56,167 bases of DNA from Hyphomicrobiales bacterium (GTDB taxonomy: Bacteria; Pseudomonadota; Alphaproteobacteria; Rhizobiales; Rhizobiaceae): the NCBI GenBank assembly GCA_017305925.1, contig JAFKJW010000199.1, forward strand, positions 1 to 56,167. Reading direction: 5' to 3'. Under the pieces are notes generated by a model. It saw nothing but the letters and a program-made list of their open reading frames with translations. It made no database searches and was not told where the DNA came from. Positions 15,147 to 25,418 of the stretch are shown here, piece by piece. The translations under genes and the position numbers were made by a program. Every line of letters starts with the position of its first letter. The stretch's first letter is position 1.

Positions 15147-17261
15147 ATGACACGACAGAAACGGTTCGAATCCATCGAGGCGCCGCGCGCCGAAAAGCGG
15201 TCTTCGACCGCCACGCATCACGGAATCCGGCGCACCGACGACTATGCGTGGCTGCGCGCCGGGAACTGGCAGGAAGTGTTTCGCGACCCGTCCACCTTGC
15301 AGGGCGACATCCGCGCCCATCTGGAGGCCGAGAACGCCTACCAGACCGCGCTGATGGCCGACACGGCGGACCTTCAGAAGGTTTTGTTCGGAGAAATGAA
15401 GGGGCGGATCAAGGAGGATGATTCGTCCGTCCCGATGAAGGACGGCCCCTACGCCTACGGCACGTCCTACCGGATCGGCGGCGAGCAGCCGCGCTATTTC
15501 CGCACGCCGCGCGACGGCGGCGCGCAGACCATCATCCTCGACGGAGACGCGGAGGCGGAAGGCCATGCCTATTTCCGCATCGGCGGCGTCGATCATTCGC
15601 ACGATCACGAAAAGCTGCTCTGGGGCGTCGACGACAAGGGTTCCGAGTTCTTCACGCTCCGCGTGCGGGACCTCGGCAGCGGCATTGACGGCGACGTCGT
15701 TCCCGATACCGGCGGAAGCGGCGTCTGGACGGCGGACGGCAGCGCCTTCCTCTACACGCGCTACGACGAGAACCACCGTCCGTCAAAAGTCTTCCTGCAC
15801 CGCCTCGGCACGCCTGCTTCGGAAGACACGCTGATCTTCGAGGAGCCCGATCCCGGCTTCTTCGTCGGCGTCGGCGGCAGCCGCGACGGGCGCTTGATCT
15901 TCATCTCGATCGGCGATCACGAGACCTCCGAATACCGCATCCTGCCGGGTGACGACCCGCTGGCCGTGCCGCGCATCGTCTCGCCGCGCGTGACCGAGCT
16001 TCAATACGACATCGAGGAAGGCGGCGACGTCTTCTTCATCCTGACCAACGCCGACGGCGCCAAGGACTTCAAGATCGTCACCGCGCCGGTCACCGATCCC
16101 GGCCGCGCGAACTGGACGGACCTGGTTTCCCACGAGCCGGGCCGGCTGATCCTCTCCATCACCAGCTTCCGCGACCATCTGGTGCGGCTGGAGCGCAAGG
16201 ACGGGCTGCCGCGCATCGTCATCCGCGAACGCGCCACCGGCGAGGAGCATGCCATCGCCTTCGACGAGGAGGCCTATTCGCTCGGCCTGTCGGGCTCCTA
16301 CGAATACGACACCGCGACCATGCGTTTCTCCTATTCGTCGATGACGACGCCGTCGCAGCTCTTCGACTACGACATGCGCACGCGCGAGCGCACGCTCTTG
16401 AAGACGCAGGAGGTGCCTTCCGGTCACGATGCCGATCATTATGTGACGCGCCGCCTGATGGCGCCGGCCGAGGACGGAGAGCTGGTGCCGGTGTCGATCG
16501 TCCATCACCGGGACACGCCGCTCGACGGCACCGCGCCTGCGCTTCTCTACGGATACGGCTCCTACGGCATCACCATACCGGCCGCCTTCAACACCAATAT
16601 CCTGTCGCTGGTCGATCGCGGCTTCGTCTACGCCATCGCCCATGTGCGCGGCGGCAAGGACAAGGGCTACGCCTGGTACGAGGACGGCAAGCGGGCGAAG
16701 AAGCGCAACACCTTCACCGATTTCATCGCCGCCGCGCGGCACCTCGTCGCCGAAGGGCTGAGCAGCCACGACCGCATCGTCGCGCAGGGCGGCTCGGCGG
16801 GCGGCATGCTGATGGGCGCGATCGCCAACATGGCGCCGGACGCTTTCGGCGGCATCATCGCAGAGGTTCCGTTCGTCGACGTTCTGACCACGATGCTCGA
16901 CGCCTCGCTGCCGCTCACCCCGCCGGAATGGCCGGAGTGGGGCAACCCCATCGCATCGGCCGAGGATTATGCGACCATCGCCTCCTACTCGCCTTACGAC
17001 AATGTCGGCGCGCACGGCTATCCGCCGATCCTCGCGGTCGCCGGCCTGACGGATCCGCGCGTCACCTATTGGGAGCCGGCCAAATGGATCGCTAAGCTGC
17101 GCGCGATCAAGACCGGCGACGACCCGGCGATGTTCAAGATCAACATGAAGTCCGGACATTCCGGCGCGTCCGGACGCTTCTCGCGGCTGGAGGAGATCGC
17201 CTACGTCTACGCCTTCGCGCTGAAAGTCACCGGCAGGCTGGCCACCGCGCCGCTCGGATAG
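15147..17261 (+). CDS. ptrB: Oligopeptidase B (S9 family serine peptidase)
   Basis: A cytosolic serine oligopeptidase that cleaves short peptides after basic residues. The 704-residue protein has the N-terminal beta-propeller (repeats through about residue 420, e.g. YFRIGGVDHSHDHEKLLWGVD) and a C-terminal alpha/beta-hydrolase domain: YGYGSYGI, FVYAIAHVRGGKDKGYAWYEDGK, the nucleophile elbow GGSAGG (Ser550), the Asp region TDPRVTYWEPAKW, and the His in SGHSGASGRF. Length and motifs fit the PtrB subgroup. It is monocistronic, with a 70-base gap before the convergent cytochrome gene. Confidence 0.92.
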   Translation: MTRQKRFESIEAPRAEKRSSTATHHGIRRTDDYAWLRAGNWQEVFRDPSTLQGDIRAHLEAENAYQTALMADTADLQKVLFGEMKGRIKEDDSSVPMKDGPYAYGTSYRIGGEQPRYFRTPRDGGAQTIILDGDAEAEGHAYFRIGGVDHSHDHEKLLWGVDDKGSEFFTLRVRDLGSGIDGDVVPDTGGSGVWTADGSAFLYTRYDENHRPSKVFLHRLGTPASEDTLIFEEPDPGFFVGVGGSRDGRLIFISIGDHETSEYRILPGDDPLAVPRIVSPRVTELQYDIEEGGDVFFILTNADGAKDFKIVTAPVTDPGRANWTDLVSHEPGRLILSITSFRDHLVRLERKDGLPRIVIRERATGEEHAIAFDEEAYSLGLSGSYEYDTATMRFSYSSMTTPSQLFDYDMRTRERTLLKTQEVPSGHDADHYVTRRLMAPAEDGELVPVSIVHHRDTPLDGTAPALLYGYGSYGITIPAAFNTNILSLVDRGFVYAIAHVRGGKDKGYAWYEDGKRAKKRNTFTDFIAAARHLVAEGLSSHDRIVAQGGSAGGMLMGAIANMAPDAFGGIIAEVPFVDVLTTMLDASLPLTPPEWPEWGNPIASAEDYATIASYSPYDNVGAHGYPPILAVAGLTDPRVTYWEPAKWIAKLRAIKTGDDPAMFKINMKSGHSGASGRFSRLEEIAYVYAFALKVTGRLATAPLG

Positions 17262-17331
17262 GACACCGTCAGTCAGTCGGAGGACTCTGACATCCGCCTT
17301 TCCGAGCCGCCATGGTGCGTCCTATTTGACT

Positions 17332-18276
17332 TCATGGCGCTGGCGCGGTGCGCGCCGGATAGCCGTTGGGATGCGGCGGCACCGCCTTCAGGTAGGCCGC
17401 TATCCCCTCACGATCCTCAGGCGTGAGCTCGGCCAGGTTGCGCTGGACCTCCGCCATGGAGCCGCCGACAGAGTCGAAATCGGGCGTGAACCCGGTCTCG
17501 AAGAAATAGGCGATGTCCTTTTCCGACCACGAGCCGATGCCGCCCTCGCCCGTGGTGATGTTGGGCACGGTCCCCTGGCCCTCGGCGGCCACCGCGCCGG
17601 CCAGCCAGCGTCCCTTGTCCAGCCCGCCGATCAGGTTGCGCGGCGTATGGCATTCGCCGCAGTGGCCCGGTCCCTCGGCGAGGTATTGGCCGAGCTTCGC
17701 CGGCTGCGGCGCGTCCGCCGCCAGCGCAACCACCGGCTTGTCGCTCAGGAACAGGAGTTTCCAGAGCCCCAGTCCGCGCCTGACGTTAAACGGAAAGCCA
17801 AGCCTGTGCCCGGCCGCCTTTCCCTTGACCGCCGGGACGGTCTTCAGGAAGGCGTAGAGGTCGCCGATGTCGGCCGGCTTCATCCGCGCATAGGAGGTGT
17901 AGGGGAAGGCCGGATAGAAATGCGACCCGTCCGGCGCCACGCCCTTCAGCATCGCGTTGCCGAGATCCTCAGCCGTCCATCTGCCGATCCCGTCATCCGG
18001 ATCGGCAGATATGTTCGGCGTCACGAAGATGCCGAAGGGCGTTACCAGTTCCCGCCCGCCGCCGAGTTCCAGCACGGCCTCGCCGGTCGCCCCGGCGCGC
18101 GCATGGCAGGAGCCGCAGCCCCCGGCGAAAAAGATGCGGCGCCCGCGCACCGCATCGCCCTCGCCCAGTTGCGCCACCTCCTCGGAGGACAGCCGCTCCG
18201 GCATGGTGAGCAGCCAGAAGCCCGTCGCGCCGATCGCGGCGAGGATGAGAAGCCCCAGGATCAGCCGGCGCAGCAT
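17332..18276 (-). CDS. Dihaem cytochrome c
   Basis: A 314-residue exported protein with an N-terminal anchor or signal (LILGLLILAAIGATGFWLL) and two class I cytochrome c domains, each with a haem-binding CxxCH: CGSCH near residue 53-57 and CGECH near 206-210. Candidate distal methionines lie in GVAPDG/ARMKPAD-type segments and in GSMAEVQ. Dihaem cytochromes of this shape serve as electron carriers or as the cytochrome subunit of periplasmic dehydrogenases. It follows the cytochrome c' gene by 18 bases and is probably in one operon with it. No dehydrogenase lies next to it. Confidence 0.88.
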   Translation of the reverse strand: MLRRLILGLLILAAIGATGFWLLTMPERLSSEEVAQLGEGDAVRGRRIFFAGGCGSCHARAGATGEAVLELGGGRELVTPFGIFVTPNISADPDDGIGRWTAEDLGNAMLKGVAPDGSHFYPAFPYTSYARMKPADIGDLYAFLKTVPAVKGKAAGHRLGFPFNVRRGLGLWKLLFLSDKPVVALAADAPQPAKLGQYLAEGPGHCGECHTPRNLIGGLDKGRWLAGAVAAEGQGTVPNITTGEGGIGSWSEKDIAYFFETGFTPDFDSVGGSMAEVQRNLAELTPEDREGIAAYLKAVPPHPNGYPARTAPAP

Positions 18277-18294
18277 CGTCGATACGCGCCCGGA

Positions 18295-18726
18295 TCAGTC
18301 CTTCTTGATGCGGTAGAGCTCGTGGCAGCCGCCGCAGTCCTTGCCGATCATGCCGAGTTGCGGGCCGAGCGCGGCAGCATCGGCCGCAGGCGCGGCGACG
18401 GCGGCCGCGACGTCGGCCTTCAGCTTCTCGGCATGAGCCTTGAAGTCGTCGAAATTCTCCCAGATTTTCGGCGACGTGCCCTTGCTGGCGCTGCCCTCGG
18501 GGAAAAGCGCCGCGACGTCGAGCTTCGAGGCATTGTCGTTCAGCGCCTTGAGCGAAGCCAGCACGGCATCTGCCTCGAACGGGCTCTCGCCCTTGGCCAC
18601 CTTGCCGAGCTCGCCCATGGACTTGCCCATCGCCTTCATCAGGTGCTCGCGATCGTCTTCGGGGCTCGCGAATGCCAGCGTGGTTCCCACGGCCAGAACG
18701 GCGAGCGCGATAGCGGATTTTTTCAT
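18295..18726 (-). CDS. Cytochrome c' / c-556 family protein
   Basis: A 143-residue periplasmic protein. Residues 1-20 (MKKSAIALAVLAVGTTLAFA) are a signal peptide; the mature part is the four-helix bundle typical of cytochrome c', with the haem-binding CGGCHELYR at the extreme C-terminus. Cytochromes c' bind NO and CO, and can protect against nitrosative stress; the c-556 group is low-spin and an electron carrier. Which group this belongs to cannot be told by eye. GGAGGT before the ATG supports the start. First gene of a two-gene unit with the dihaem cytochrome. Confidence 0.88.
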   Translation of the reverse strand: MKKSAIALAVLAVGTTLAFASPEDDREHLMKAMGKSMGELGKVAKGESPFEADAVLASLKALNDNASKLDVAALFPEGSASKGTSPKIWENFDDFKAHAEKLKADVAAAVAAPAADAAALGPQLGMIGKDCGGCHELYRIKKD

Positions 18727-18827
18727 CAGTCGACCTCCGGTTGCGAAAGCTGCCTCAGGTTCACGGCGGCGACGTTGCCGCATTTTTGTCCCGCCCGCCG
18801 ATCAATCCTGCGTTATCCCGGAAAGCG

Positions 18828-18849
18828 AAGGCCCGCCGGAGCGGGCCTT
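18828..18849 (-). terminator. Hairpin after the superoxide dismutase gene
   Basis: AAGGCCCGC, loop CGGA, GCGGGCCTT: a perfect 9-bp stem 26 bases beyond the sodB stop (minus strand). No long T run follows (CGCTTTCC), so termination strength is uncertain. Confidence 0.5.
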
Positions 18850-18874
18850 GCAGGTTCGGGCATCGACAGGCCGA

Positions 18875-19480
18875 TCAAGCGGCCTTCTCATACATCTCAA
18901 GCACGTGGTCCCAGTCGATGAGGCTGTCTACGAAGGCCTCGAGATATTTCGGCCGAGCGTTGCGGTAGTCGATATAGTAGGAATGCTCCCACACATCGAC
19001 GCCGAGGATAGGCGAGCCGCCATGCACCAGCGGGTTTTCGCCGTTCGGCGTCTTGGAGACCTCCAGCTTGCCGTTCTTCACCGAGAGCCAGGCCCAGCCC
19101 GAGCCGAACTGCGTCGTGCCGGCGGCGATGAAATCGGCCTTGAACTTGTCGTAGCCGCCAAGATCGCTGTCCACCGCCTTCTGGAGCTTGCCAGGCAGCT
19201 TGTTGCCGCCGCCGCCCTTCTTCATCCACTTCCAGAAATGGATGTGGTTGTAGTGCTGGGCGGCATTGTTGAACAGGCCGGCGTTCTTGCCGAAGGACTG
19301 CCTGACGACGTCCTCGATGTTCGCGTTGCTGGCGTCGATGCCGGCTTCGGCGGCCAGCTTGTTGCCGTTGTCGACATAGGCCTTGTGGTGCTTGTCGTGG
19401 TGATATTCCAGCGTCTCCTTCGACATGAAGGGCTGCAGGGCCTCATAGTCGTAGGGCAACGGGGGCAGTTCAAAAGCCAT
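18875..19480 (-). CDS. sodB: Fe/Mn superoxide dismutase
   Basis: Converts superoxide to hydrogen peroxide and oxygen. The 201-residue protein starts MAFELPPLPYDYEALQPFMS and shows the metal ligands in the expected places: the first His in LEYHHDKHHKAYVDN, the second in QHYNHIHFWKW, and Asp and His in VDVWEHSYYIDYRNARPKYLEAF. The GGxGGxL-type segments and tryptophans fit the iron or cambialistic group; metal cannot be fixed by eye. No signal peptide, so cytosolic. GAGGGAG precedes the ATG at 19480. A hairpin terminator lies just downstream. Confidence 0.95.
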   Translation of the reverse strand: MAFELPPLPYDYEALQPFMSKETLEYHHDKHHKAYVDNGNKLAAEAGIDASNANIEDVVRQSFGKNAGLFNNAAQHYNHIHFWKWMKKGGGGNKLPGKLQKAVDSDLGGYDKFKADFIAAGTTQFGSGWAWLSVKNGKLEVSKTPNGENPLVHGGSPILGVDVWEHSYYIDYRNARPKYLEAFVDSLIDWDHVLEMYEKAA

Positions 19481-19561
19481 GGAATGTACTCCCTCTTTCA
19501 TCAATGCTGATCTGTCTGCCGATAAGATAGGGCCGCGGCGGGCGGCGGCAACGGTGCTCGG

Positions 19562-20440
19562 TCAGGCCACCGGCCCGGCATGGGCGAATTCCCAGTAAAG
19601 TTCGCGTGCCTTCTTGCCGACCGGCCCCGGCTGCAAGTCGCGATCGTCGATCTTCGTCACCGGCACGACCTTTGAGTGGTTGCCGGTCGAGAATATCTCG
19701 TCCGCCATGCGGAAATCCCTGACCGTCAGCGTCTTTTCGACAGTGCGGATGCCCGCCTCGGCCAGCAGCGCGATGGTGCGGGCGCGGGTGATGCCCGACA
19801 GGAACGTCCCGTTCGCGGCGGGCGTGTAGGCCTGCCCGTCCTTGACCATGAAGATGTTGGAGGTGGCCGTCTCGGCGACGTTGCCCAGCATGTCCAGCAC
19901 GAGCGCGTTGTCGAAGCCGCGCATGCGCGCCTCCACGATGGCGCGCGCATTGTTGGGATAGAGGCACCCCGCCTTCGCGTTGGTCGGCATGGTCTCGACG
20001 GTCGGTCTGCGGAAAGGCGAGACGGTGAGGGAAAACCCGGTCGGCGCAAGCATCGGCGCTTCGTAGAGGCAGAGGCAGAAACGGGTCGAGGCGGGTTCGG
20101 CCGGCACGCCCATATAGCCGCCATGCTCGGCCCAGTACATCGGCCTTATGTAGACGGCCGTCTTGCCGTCGAACTTCTTCAGCCCGTCCAGCGTCAGGCC
20201 GACGATATCCTGCGCCGTCTCGGTCGGCTTCATCCCGAGCGCGATGGCGGAATCGTTGACCCGCTCGGCGTGGCGGTCGAGGTCGGGCGTCACGCCCTCG
20301 AACCAGCGCGCGCCGTCGAAGACGCTGGAGCCAAGCCAGAGCGCATGACTGCGCGGCCCGACGATGCCCACATTGCCCTCGTGCCAATCTCCGTCGACAT
20401 AGGTCCAGGTCTTGCTCACGGCTGCGGCAGTCAGGCTCAT
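19562..20440 (-). CDS. ilvE: Class IV aminotransferase, branched-chain amino acid type
   Basis: A pyridoxal-phosphate enzyme of the branched-chain/D-amino acid aminotransferase fold; branched-chain types make Leu, Ile and Val from their keto acids with glutamate. The 292-residue protein shows WTYVDGDWHEGN, the substrate-loop region HALWLGSSVFDGARWFEG, and the PLP lysine in NAKAGCLYPNNARA (Lys156), then ETATSNIFMVKDG and the phosphate-binding LSGITRART. GGAAGAG precedes the ATG. Rhizobia hold several such paralogues, so the substrate is uncertain. It stands 81 bases upstream of sodB, same strand. Confidence 0.82.
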   Translation of the reverse strand: MSLTAAAVSKTWTYVDGDWHEGNVGIVGPRSHALWLGSSVFDGARWFEGVTPDLDRHAERVNDSAIALGMKPTETAQDIVGLTLDGLKKFDGKTAVYIRPMYWAEHGGYMGVPAEPASTRFCLCLYEAPMLAPTGFSLTVSPFRRPTVETMPTNAKAGCLYPNNARAIVEARMRGFDNALVLDMLGNVAETATSNIFMVKDGQAYTPAANGTFLSGITRARTIALLAEAGIRTVEKTLTVRDFRMADEIFSTGNHSKVVPVTKIDDRDLQPGPVGKKARELYWEFAHAGPVA

Positions 20441-20618
20441 GCGTCTCTTCCGGTGCTCGGATGCTTCATCGATGTAAGACTATGGAAAATACTCTTGTCG
20501 GGCGGGCGTCAACCGCCTTATCCGAATAAACCGTTGGCGCAACGAGACGATTGCGCCTTCATCAATGCGCTTGACCCGACAGGGGGTCTCGTTTGAACTT
20601 CCGGCGGGCGAGGATCCG

Positions 20619-21281
20619 ATGCGTCACACTGCCTATGTCTTCGATGCCTACGGGACGCTGTTCGACGTCCATGCCGCGGTCCGCCGCCATGCCGCGGAGG
20701 CGGGCCCCGATGGCGCGCTGCTGTCGGAGATCTGGCGCGCCAAGCAGCTCGAATATTCCTGGGTCCGCAGCCTGATGAACGTCTATGCCGATTTCTGGCA
20801 ACTGACGGAGCAGTCCCTCGACTTCGCGCTCAAGAAGGTCCCTTCCGTCGACCCGGCGCTGCGCACCAAGCTGCTCGAAGCCTACTGGCGGCTCGACTGC
20901 TATCCGGAGGTGCCGGCCGTCCTTAAGGCGCTCAAGGCCGAAGGCGCGCGCCTGGCAATCCTGTCGAACGGCTCGCCCGACATGCTTGCCTCGGCGGTTC
21001 GGTCGGCCGCCCTCGACCAGGTGCTGGACGACGTCTTCTCGGTCGACGCGGTGCGCCGCTTCAAGACGGATCCGTCCGTCTACGACATCGTCACCACCAA
21101 CTGGCGGCTCTATCCGGACGCCGTGTCGTTCCAGTCCTCGAATCGGTGGGACATCGCCGGCGCGACGAAATTCGGCTTCCGCACCGTCTGGATCAACCGG
21201 ACCGGCCAGCCGGACGAGTATGCGGACCTGCAACCCTCGCTGATCCTGCCTTCCCTGAAAGGAATCCTGGCCAGCAGGTAG
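20619..21281 (+). CDS. Haloacid dehalogenase type II (L-2-haloacid dehalogenase family)
   Basis: A 220-residue HAD protein. The nucleophile is Asp9 in YVFDAYGTLFDVH; RAKQLEYSWVRSLM carries the conserved Arg of true L-2-haloacid dehalogenases; AILSNGSPDML, the Lys in RRFKTDPSVYD, and SSNRWDIAGA complete the active site. All type II dehalogenase positions that I can check are kept, so it may hydrolyse 2-haloalkanoates such as chloroacetate to hydroxyacids, though many chromosomal members have no known substrate. Divergent from ilvE. The upstream in-frame ATG at 20565 is less likely since homologues begin at the FDAYGT strand. Confidence 0.88.
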   Translation: MRHTAYVFDAYGTLFDVHAAVRRHAAEAGPDGALLSEIWRAKQLEYSWVRSLMNVYADFWQLTEQSLDFALKKVPSVDPALRTKLLEAYWRLDCYPEVPAVLKALKAEGARLAILSNGSPDMLASAVRSAALDQVLDDVFSVDAVRRFKTDPSVYDIVTTNWRLYPDAVSFQSSNRWDIAGATKFGFRTVWINRTGQPDEYADLQPSLILPSLKGILASR

Positions 21282-21456
21282 CGGCGGCCGACCGCCTCCC
21301 CCCGTGTCCGGAACGACACAGCGGCGCCGGCGTCACATCTTTGCCTTTCTTTATCCGTTGTGCGGCCAGAATTGGAACCACGTATGCCGCCGGATTCTTT
21401 TGGGAGGATCACCGCCGGCGCAGCCCGTGCCCCTGTCTAACCGGAACCACTTTGAA

Positions 21457-22230
21457 ATGCTTGATCCTGCCTGCTTCCTCTCCCGCCGCGGTTTCCTCTC
21501 CGGCGCAACCGCGGCCGGTGCGGCTCTCGCGCTCAGCGGCTGCACCACTGTCCGCGAACGACCGGTCGTCGCCGAGGCGCCGCGCCCGCCCCGGCCGGAG
21601 ATTGGCGAAGAATACGCGCTGATGTATGCGGCGGTGAGCGACAACGGCTTCGATATCCCCGCCGTGCCCTTCGAGAAGATCGACGCGCAGTTTTTGCGCC
21701 AGGTGGTCGACGATCCGACCGGCGAGAAGCCCGGGACGCTCATCGTCGACACGGCCACGCACCATCTCTATCTGGTCCAGCCGGGCGGCTACGCGATCCG
21801 CTACGGGGTCGGGCTCGGCCGTGCCGGCTTCGAATGGGCGGGACGCGCTGAGATACGCTGGAAGCAGAAATGGCCGAAATGGACCCCTCCGGACGAGATG
21901 ATCGCCCGCGACCCGTCGCTGGCCAAATGGAGCGCGGACAATGGCGGCATGCCGGGCGGGCTGAAGAACCCGCTCGGCGCCCGCGCGCTCTACATCTTCC
22001 AGGGCGACCAGGACACGCTCTACCGCGTCCACGGCTCGCCGGAATGGTGGTCGATCGGCAAGTCCGTCTCGTCCGGCTGCGTGCGCATGATCAACCAGGA
22101 CGTGATCGACCTCTACGAGCGCGTGCCGCAGCAGTCGCCCATCATCGTCACCAACGGCCTCGGCAACCCGGTTCCTGACCAGCCGGGCGAACTGGGCGAG
22201 CCGATCGACAACGGCCTGCCCACGGGGTGA
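21457..22230 (+). CDS. L,D-transpeptidase (YkuD family) lipoprotein
   Basis: A 257-residue exported enzyme that cross-links peptidoglycan or attaches proteins to it via a catalytic Cys. The N-terminus has a twin-Arg SRRGFLSG and a lipobox LSGC, so the mature protein is likely a lipoprotein. The YkuD domain runs from about residue 95 and ends with HGSPEWWSIGKSVSSGCVRM, the full His...Ser-x-Gly-Cys-x-Arg motif. It is related to the ErfK/YbiS/YcfS/YnhG type common in rhizobia. Convergent with the HerA-like gene 37 bases downstream. Confidence 0.92.
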   Translation: MLDPACFLSRRGFLSGATAAGAALALSGCTTVRERPVVAEAPRPPRPEIGEEYALMYAAVSDNGFDIPAVPFEKIDAQFLRQVVDDPTGEKPGTLIVDTATHHLYLVQPGGYAIRYGVGLGRAGFEWAGRAEIRWKQKWPKWTPPDEMIARDPSLAKWSADNGGMPGGLKNPLGARALYIFQGDQDTLYRVHGSPEWWSIGKSVSSGCVRMINQDVIDLYERVPQQSPIIVTNGLGNPVPDQPGELGEPIDNGLPTG

Positions 22231-22238
22231 CGCCGCAA

Positions 22239-22260
22239 GGGCGCCCCTGCCCCGGCGCCC
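22239..22260. terminator. Hairpin between convergent genes
   Basis: GGGCGCC, an eight-base loop, GGCGCCC, lying in the 37-base gap between the L,D-transpeptidase and HerA-like genes. No T run on either side, so it is only a candidate bidirectional terminator. Confidence 0.35.
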
Positions 22261-22267
22261 GCACAGC

Positions 22268-23818
22268 CTATCGCCGCGACAGACTTCCCAGGATGCCGCG
22301 CACGATCGCCCTTCCGACCGACGAGCCGACGGAGCGAACGACCGACTTGATGGCCGCCTCCGCCACCGTCTGGCGGCCGGAACTGCGCGGCGCGCGATAG
22401 GTATCGCCGCCGCGGCGCGGAGAGGTACCGCCACCCTGCCCACCTCCGAAGTCGGGAAGCTGCCAGCGCGAGCCGCCTTCCTGTTCCTGCCGCCCGGAAG
22501 GCTGCCGCTCGCCGCCGGCCGCCCGCTTCTGGAGGATCTCGAAGGCCGACTCGCGGTCGACCGGCTCGTCATACTGCCCGGAGACCGGGCTTTCGTTGAT
22601 GATCGAGCGCCGCTCCTGATCGGTGATCGGCCCCAGCCGCGAGGACGGCGGGCGGACCAGCGTCCTCTGCACCATCGAGGGAACGCCTTTTTCCTCCAGC
22701 GTCGAAACCAGCGCCTCGCCGGTGCCGAGCTTGGTGATGGCCGTGGCACAGTCGAAATCCGGGTTGGGCCGGAACGTGTCGGCCGCCGTCTTCACCGCCT
22801 TCTGCTCGCGCGGCGTATAGGCGCGCAGCGCGTGCTGGACGCGGTTTCCGAGCTGCGCCAGCACGGTTTCCGGGACGTCGAGAGGGCTCTGCGTGACGAA
22901 ATAGACACCGACGCCCTTCGAGCGGATCAGCCGGACGACCTGCTCGACGCGCGAGACCAGCGCCTTTGGCGCATCGTCGAAGAGCAGATGCGCCTCGTCG
23001 AAGAAGAAGACCAGCTTCGGCTTGGCCGGATCGCCGACCTCCGGCAGTTCCTCGAACAGCTCCGACATCAGCCAGAGCAGGAACGTCGCGTAGAGGCGCG
23101 GGTTCATCATCAGCTTGTCGGCGGCGAGCACGTTGATGGCGCCGCGGCCGTCGCGCGTCGTGCGCATCAGGTCGGCGATCCTGAGCGCCGGCTCGCCGAA
23201 GAAATTGTTGCCGCCCTGCTGCTCCAGGATCAGCAGCGTCCGCTGGATGGCGCCGACGGAGGGTTTCGTCACATTGCCGTAGCGGGCCGAAATCTCGTCC
23301 GCCCGCTCGGCGAGGTTGGCGAGAAGCGCCTGAAGGTCCTTCATGTCGAGGAGCAGCAGCCCCTCCTCGTCGGCGATCTTGAAGGCGATGTTCATGACGC
23401 CTTCCTGCGCTTCCGTGAGGTTCATCAGGCGCGACAGCAGCAGCGGCCCCATCTCCGACACAGTGGCACGGATCGGATGGCCCTGCTTGCCGAACAGGTC
23501 CCAGAAGATGACCGGAAACTGCTCGAATTCGTAGGGGGAGAGCTTCACCTGCTTGGCACGCTTTTCCAGGAAGTCCTGCGCGGTGCCCGGCATCGCGATG
23601 CCGGAGAGGTCGCCCTTCACGTCGGCGCAGAAGACCGGGACGCCGGCATTCGAAAAGCCTTCGGCGAGGATCTGCAGCGTCACCGTCTTGCCGGTGCCGG
23701 TCGCGCCCGTCACCAGCCCGTGCCGGTTGCCGAACTTCAGCAGCAGCTTCTCCGCCTTCTGGTAGCTGTCGTCGGGCTTGCGGCTGGCGCCGATGAAGAT
23801 GCTGTCGTCTTCGGCCAT
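22268..23818 (-). CDS. HerA-like helicase/ATPase (DUF853, YjgR family)
   Basis: A 516-residue P-loop ATPase of the HerA/FtsK superfamily. Walker A GATGTGKT is at residues 38-45, Walker B is [12 protein letters not shown] near residue 265, with the family's HGLVTG start and [27 protein letters not shown]. The C-terminal 120 residues are low-complexity with a hydrophobic end ([21 protein letters not shown]). DUF853 proteins are widespread; a DNA translocase or helicase role is assumed from homology. No HerA partner nuclease such as NurA is adjacent. Start 23818 matches the family N-terminus. Confidence 0.88.
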   Translation of the reverse strand: MAEDDSIFIGASRKPDDSYQKAEKLLLKFGNRHGLVTGATGTGKTVTLQILAEGFSNAGVPVFCADVKGDLSGIAMPGTAQDFLEKRAKQVKLSPYEFEQFPVIFWDLFGKQGHPIRATVSEMGPLLLSRLMNLTEAQEGVMNIAFKIADEEGLLLLDMKDLQALLANLAERADEISARYGNVTKPSVGAIQRTLLILEQQGGNNFFGEPALRIADLMRTTRDGRGAINVLAADKLMMNPRLYATFLLWLMSELFEELPEVGDPAKPKLVFFFDEAHLLFDDAPKALVSRVEQVVRLIRSKGVGVYFVTQSPLDVPETVLAQLGNRVQHALRAYTPREQKAVKTAADTFRPNPDFDCATAITKLGTGEALVSTLEEKGVPSMVQRTLVRPPSSRLGPITDQERRSIINESPVSGQYDEPVDRESAFEILQKRAAGGERQPSGRQEQEGGSRWQLPDFGGGQGGGTSPRRGGDTYRAPRSSGRQTVAEAAIKSVVRSVGSSVGRAIVRGILGSLSRR

Positions 23819-23982
23819 GCTGTCGTCTTGCCTCGCTGATCGCTGTCGAATGCCCGAGATATATCGGCGGCCTTTCCACTCCACAATGCCGCGGCGCACC
23901 AATGTTCGATTGCGGCGGCGGTGACATGCCTCTACATTCGTCGGAAGGCTGCGGTTGGCATTTCGAAGCGGCAGGAGGCATG

Positions 23983-25418
23983 ATGGACGTCGGTCCGGAA
24001 CAGGGCGGGCCGGAATTTCCACCGGTCGGGCACGAGCAATGGCTGGAGATCGCCGAGAAGGCGCTCGGCGGCGTTCCTGTCGAGCAGGCGCTCACCTCCC
24101 TTACGGATGACGGAATCGAGATTCACGCATTGATGCCGCGCGAGGCAGCGGAGCCGATCGCGCGCGGGCATGCCGGCCCAAACTGGACGATCGTGCAGCG
24201 CGTCGATGATCCCGACGTCGCCCGCGCCCGCCGTCAGGTCTCGGAGGACGTGGCGGGCGGCGCGACCGGCCTGTCGCTGGTCTTCGCCGGTGCGGCCAAT
24301 GCGTTCGGCCACGGCCTGCCGGCAACGCAGGCGGCGCTCGACGCCGTCCTCGCCGACGTTCCCGCCGAACGCGTGCATCTCAGGATCGACGCGCATCCGC
24401 ACAGCCGCTCGACCGCCGAATTTCTGGCCGCGCTGATCGCGCAGAAGCGCGGCGACATCACCAGGCTCAGCCTCTCTTTCGGCATCGATCCGGCGACGAT
24501 CCTCGCGGGGTGTGGCGGCCTGCGCATGTCGATCGCCGCGCTGGAGGCGTCGATGCCCCAGTCGCTCGGGCATTTCTTCGCCGCCGGGGCGCCGGGCATC
24601 CTTCTCGAGGCGGACGGGCGCGCCTTCCACAATGCCGGGGCCACGGAGGCGCAAGAGCTCGGCGCCATGGTGGCATCGGCGGCACTCTATCTCAGGATGT
24701 TCTCCGCCGCGCGCCAGCCGCTCGTTTATGCCGTGCCCCATATCGGCTTCTCGCTGTCGGTCGACCAGGACCAGTTTCTGTCGATCGCCAAGCTGCGCGC
24801 GGTGCGGCTGCTCTGGGCAAAACTGCAGGAAAGCTGCGGCGTCGAACCCTGTGCCGCGACCATCCATGCGGAGACGTCCTATCGGATGATGACCCGGCGC
24901 GACCCCGAGACCAACATCTTGCGCAACACGATCGCGGCCTTCGCGGCGGCGACGGGTGGCGCCGACACGGTTTGCGTGCTGCCCCACACGATCGCCCACG
25001 GACTGCCCGACGGCTTCGCGCGGCGCGTTGCCCGCAACCTCCAGCTCGTGATGGCGCGGGAAAGCCATGTCGGCTTCGTCACCGATCCAGCGGCGGGCTC
25101 CGGCATGGTCGGCGAGCTTACCGGGCGGCTTTGCGCGGCCGCCTGGGAGGAATTCCGGCGGATCGAGGCCGAGGGCGGCATTCTGCGCAGCCTGTCCGGC
25201 GGCCATGTCCAGGCGAGGATCGCGGAAGCGACGCAAAAACGGGCCGAGGCGTTCCGCGCCGGCGAGCGGCACGTCATCGGCACGACGCTCTTTGCGCTTC
25301 TCGAGGAGCGGCCAGTGACCGTGCTCAAGGCGGAGAGCCCCAGCGCCGTCCTCGACGTCGCCGAAACATGTGCTCCGCTCATCGCAAAACGCATCGACGA
25401 GCTGTTGGACGCCGCATC

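Noticed and set aside
14667-15776. A minus-strand frame across the mucR-ptrB gap
   Set aside because: No ribosome-binding site or recognisable motif, and most of it lies opposite the start of oligopeptidase B.
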